From assembly GCA_023251455.1 (NCBI GenBank), contig JAHEYT010000031.1:1-64000 (forward strand): a DNA stretch of 64,000 nt, given 5' to 3'. Positions within the stretch are counted from its first letter, which is position 1. The number at the start of each line of letters is the position of its first letter. A program made the position numbers and the translations under genes. Under the pieces are notes generated by a model. It searched no databases and had not been told where the DNA came from. It saw only the letters and a list, made by a program, of their open reading frames with translations. Source of the DNA: Bacteroidota bacterium (lineage in GTDB: Bacteria; Bacteroidota; Bacteroidia; Bacteroidales; Prolixibacteraceae). This document shows, one piece after another, positions 63,290 through 64,000 of the stretch.

Positions 63290-63580
63290 TTCAATTGCAC
63301 CAATCAAATCCTTCCATTCGGGATTGAATCCATTAACCAAATCCAGTTTATTTTGACGTGAGCCCGCTTTGATCTGTTTTTCTCGGTGGATTGCATCCTC
63401 AATGGATAAGAACTCTTCAAAATACACCAACTTAGTTACGTTATACCTTGATGTGAAAGAATCTTTGTAAAATCCAGTTCGGTGCTCATATAAACGGTTT
63501 GCCAGATTGCTGGTAACTCCGGTATAAAGTACAGTATGGTTTTTGTTCGTAAGGATGTAAATGTAACCTCCTCGTTCCAT
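63287..63580 (-). CDS. GIY-YIG nuclease (copy 2)
   Basis: This 97-residue GIY-YIG nuclease has the same start and length as copy 1 at 59.0 kb and differs from it at 12 positions. The active-site elements [18 protein letters not shown], the Arg in NRLYEHR and the Glu in AIHREKQIK are all kept. As in copy 1, the TGA stop is the first codon of a palindromic repeat (TGACAGATCGCC here). Upstream DNA is again repeat-rich, so the gene and its surroundings behave as one unit. Confidence 0.93.
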   Translation of the reverse strand: MERGGYIYILTNKNHTVLYTGVTSNLANRLYEHRTGFYKDSFTSRYNVTKLVYFEEFLSIEDAIHREKQIKAGSRQNKLDLVNGFNPEWKDLIGAIE

Positions 63581-63593
63581 AAACTTAATTTTG

Positions 63594-63751
63594 TCGTCAT
63601 TGCGAACGTAGTGAAGCCCGCCTGCCAATGAAAAAGCCTTTGTGGCGGGCAGGCTCTATCATTTAATACGAGATTGCCACGCTCCATTTCATTCCGCTCG
63701 CAATGACGCTACGTTGAGGTTTCCCGTCATTGCGAACGCAGTGAAGTTATC
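63594..63751. repeat. Repeat cluster upstream of GIY-YIG copy 2
   Basis: Partial ATTGCG-type units occur at 63595-63617, 63669-63707 and 63725-63750. Between them a GC-rich hairpin, GCCCGCC (63616-63622) with GGCGGGC (63644-63650), is fused directly to the end of the first unit, so two repeat families are joined. Confidence 0.7.
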
Positions 63752-63757
63752 TAAACC

Positions 63758-64000
63758 TTATTGGTGCCCTAAAATTCTTTTAACTGTTTCACACACATAG
63801 CCTGTTTCTTCTTCAGTCATATAAGGAAATATCGGCAACGAAACATTTCCTTTCCAGGTTTTTTCGGTGTTCGGGTAATCTTCCGGATGAAGATCGTATT
63901 TCTGTTTGTAATAGGTCATGCGATGCAGTGGTTTGTAATGCACCGATGTGCCAATACCTGCTTCAGCCATTTTCTCAATAAATTCATTTCTCCCAATGGG
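63758..64000 (-). CDS. DegT/DnrJ/EryC1-type aminotransferase, C-terminal end only
   Basis: The 80 residues visible begin PIGRNEFIEKMAEAGIGTSV and end MTEEETGYVCETVKRILGHQ. HYKPLHRMTYY and SLPIFPYMTEEE are the characteristic last part of sugar-nucleotide aminotransferases (fold type I). These make amino sugars for capsule or O-antigen. The gene starts beyond the right edge. Its stop lies at an AAACCTTATT repeat motif. Confidence 0.88.
   Translation of the reverse strand, partial: PIGRNEFIEKMAEAGIGTSVHYKPLHRMTYYKQKYDLHPEDYPNTEKTWKGNVSLPIFPYMTEEETGYVCETVKRILGHQ

Noticed and set aside
54000..63760. CRISPR array
   Set aside because: The repeats alternate in orientation, vary in length and have no regular spacers. 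No cas gene is in the window.
1..64000. tRNA or rRNA genes
   Set aside because: No cloverleaf-like sequence or rRNA segment was recognised by eye; a dedicated scan would be needed to exclude a tRNA.

Overview
The window comes from a member of the Bacteroidota, most likely a free-living or sediment type in the Marinilabiliales/Prolixibacteraceae neighbourhood. The evidence is a complete Na+-translocating NADH:quinone oxidoreductase operon, a type IX secretion plug protein, a Bacteroides-type Fkp fucose enzyme, two Wzi-type capsule proteins, DUF3853/VapE mobile genes, weak Shine-Dalgarno sites and TAnnTTTG-like promoters. The genus is inferred; no rRNA or tRNA was seen.

Layout. 1-3.7 kb is one end of an integrative element: VapE-type helicase (cut by the window edge), DUF3853 DNA-binding protein, an unknown protein and a tyrosine recombinase. 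3.8-30.6 kb is core chromosome: proline dehydrogenase and P5C dehydrogenase, an OmpH/Skp-like protein, a family 2 glycosyltransferase, L-arabinose isomerase, a decarboxylase-acylphosphatase pair, nqrABCDEF, the T9SS plug protein, a membrane histidine kinase, a DivIC/FtsB-like protein, AlgH/YqgE, an amn-holA-rhomboid-HAD-aminotransferase operon, a restriction-endonuclease-like protein and a SulP transporter. 30.9-42.7 kb holds a DUF6146 lipoprotein, GNAT, a fused glycosyltransferase, recR, a hybrid histidine kinase, an acyl-CoA synthetase, HD and VOC proteins, DUF3109 and gpmI.

43-64 kb is a surface polysaccharide locus: two Wzi-like outer membrane proteins, fkp, fcl and gmd (salvage and de novo GDP-fucose), a UDP-sugar dehydrogenase, a Kelch lipoprotein, a CapD-like dehydratase, a WbuC cupin, a frameshifted priming sugar transferase, ahcY and the end of a DegT-type aminotransferase. 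From 49 kb onward this locus is full of accessory DNA. It has a GxxExxY protein bracketed by inverted repeats, two nearly identical GIY-YIG nucleases whose stop codons lie in palindromic repeats, at least 17 copies of that palindrome, a ParE-like toxin pair, and several compact multi-hairpin elements.

The most interesting material is this repeat-plus-nuclease DNA. The two GIY-YIG genes and the GxxExxY gene (a family placed in the PD-(D/E)XK nuclease group) each sit exactly against their own repeat type. Two further elements (28.77-28.91 kb and 54.15-54.37 kb) share an architecture of short hairpins with 3-4 base loops and inverted repeats beginning AATGTC. These look like families of small non-autonomous or nuclease-linked elements that collect in and around the polysaccharide genes.
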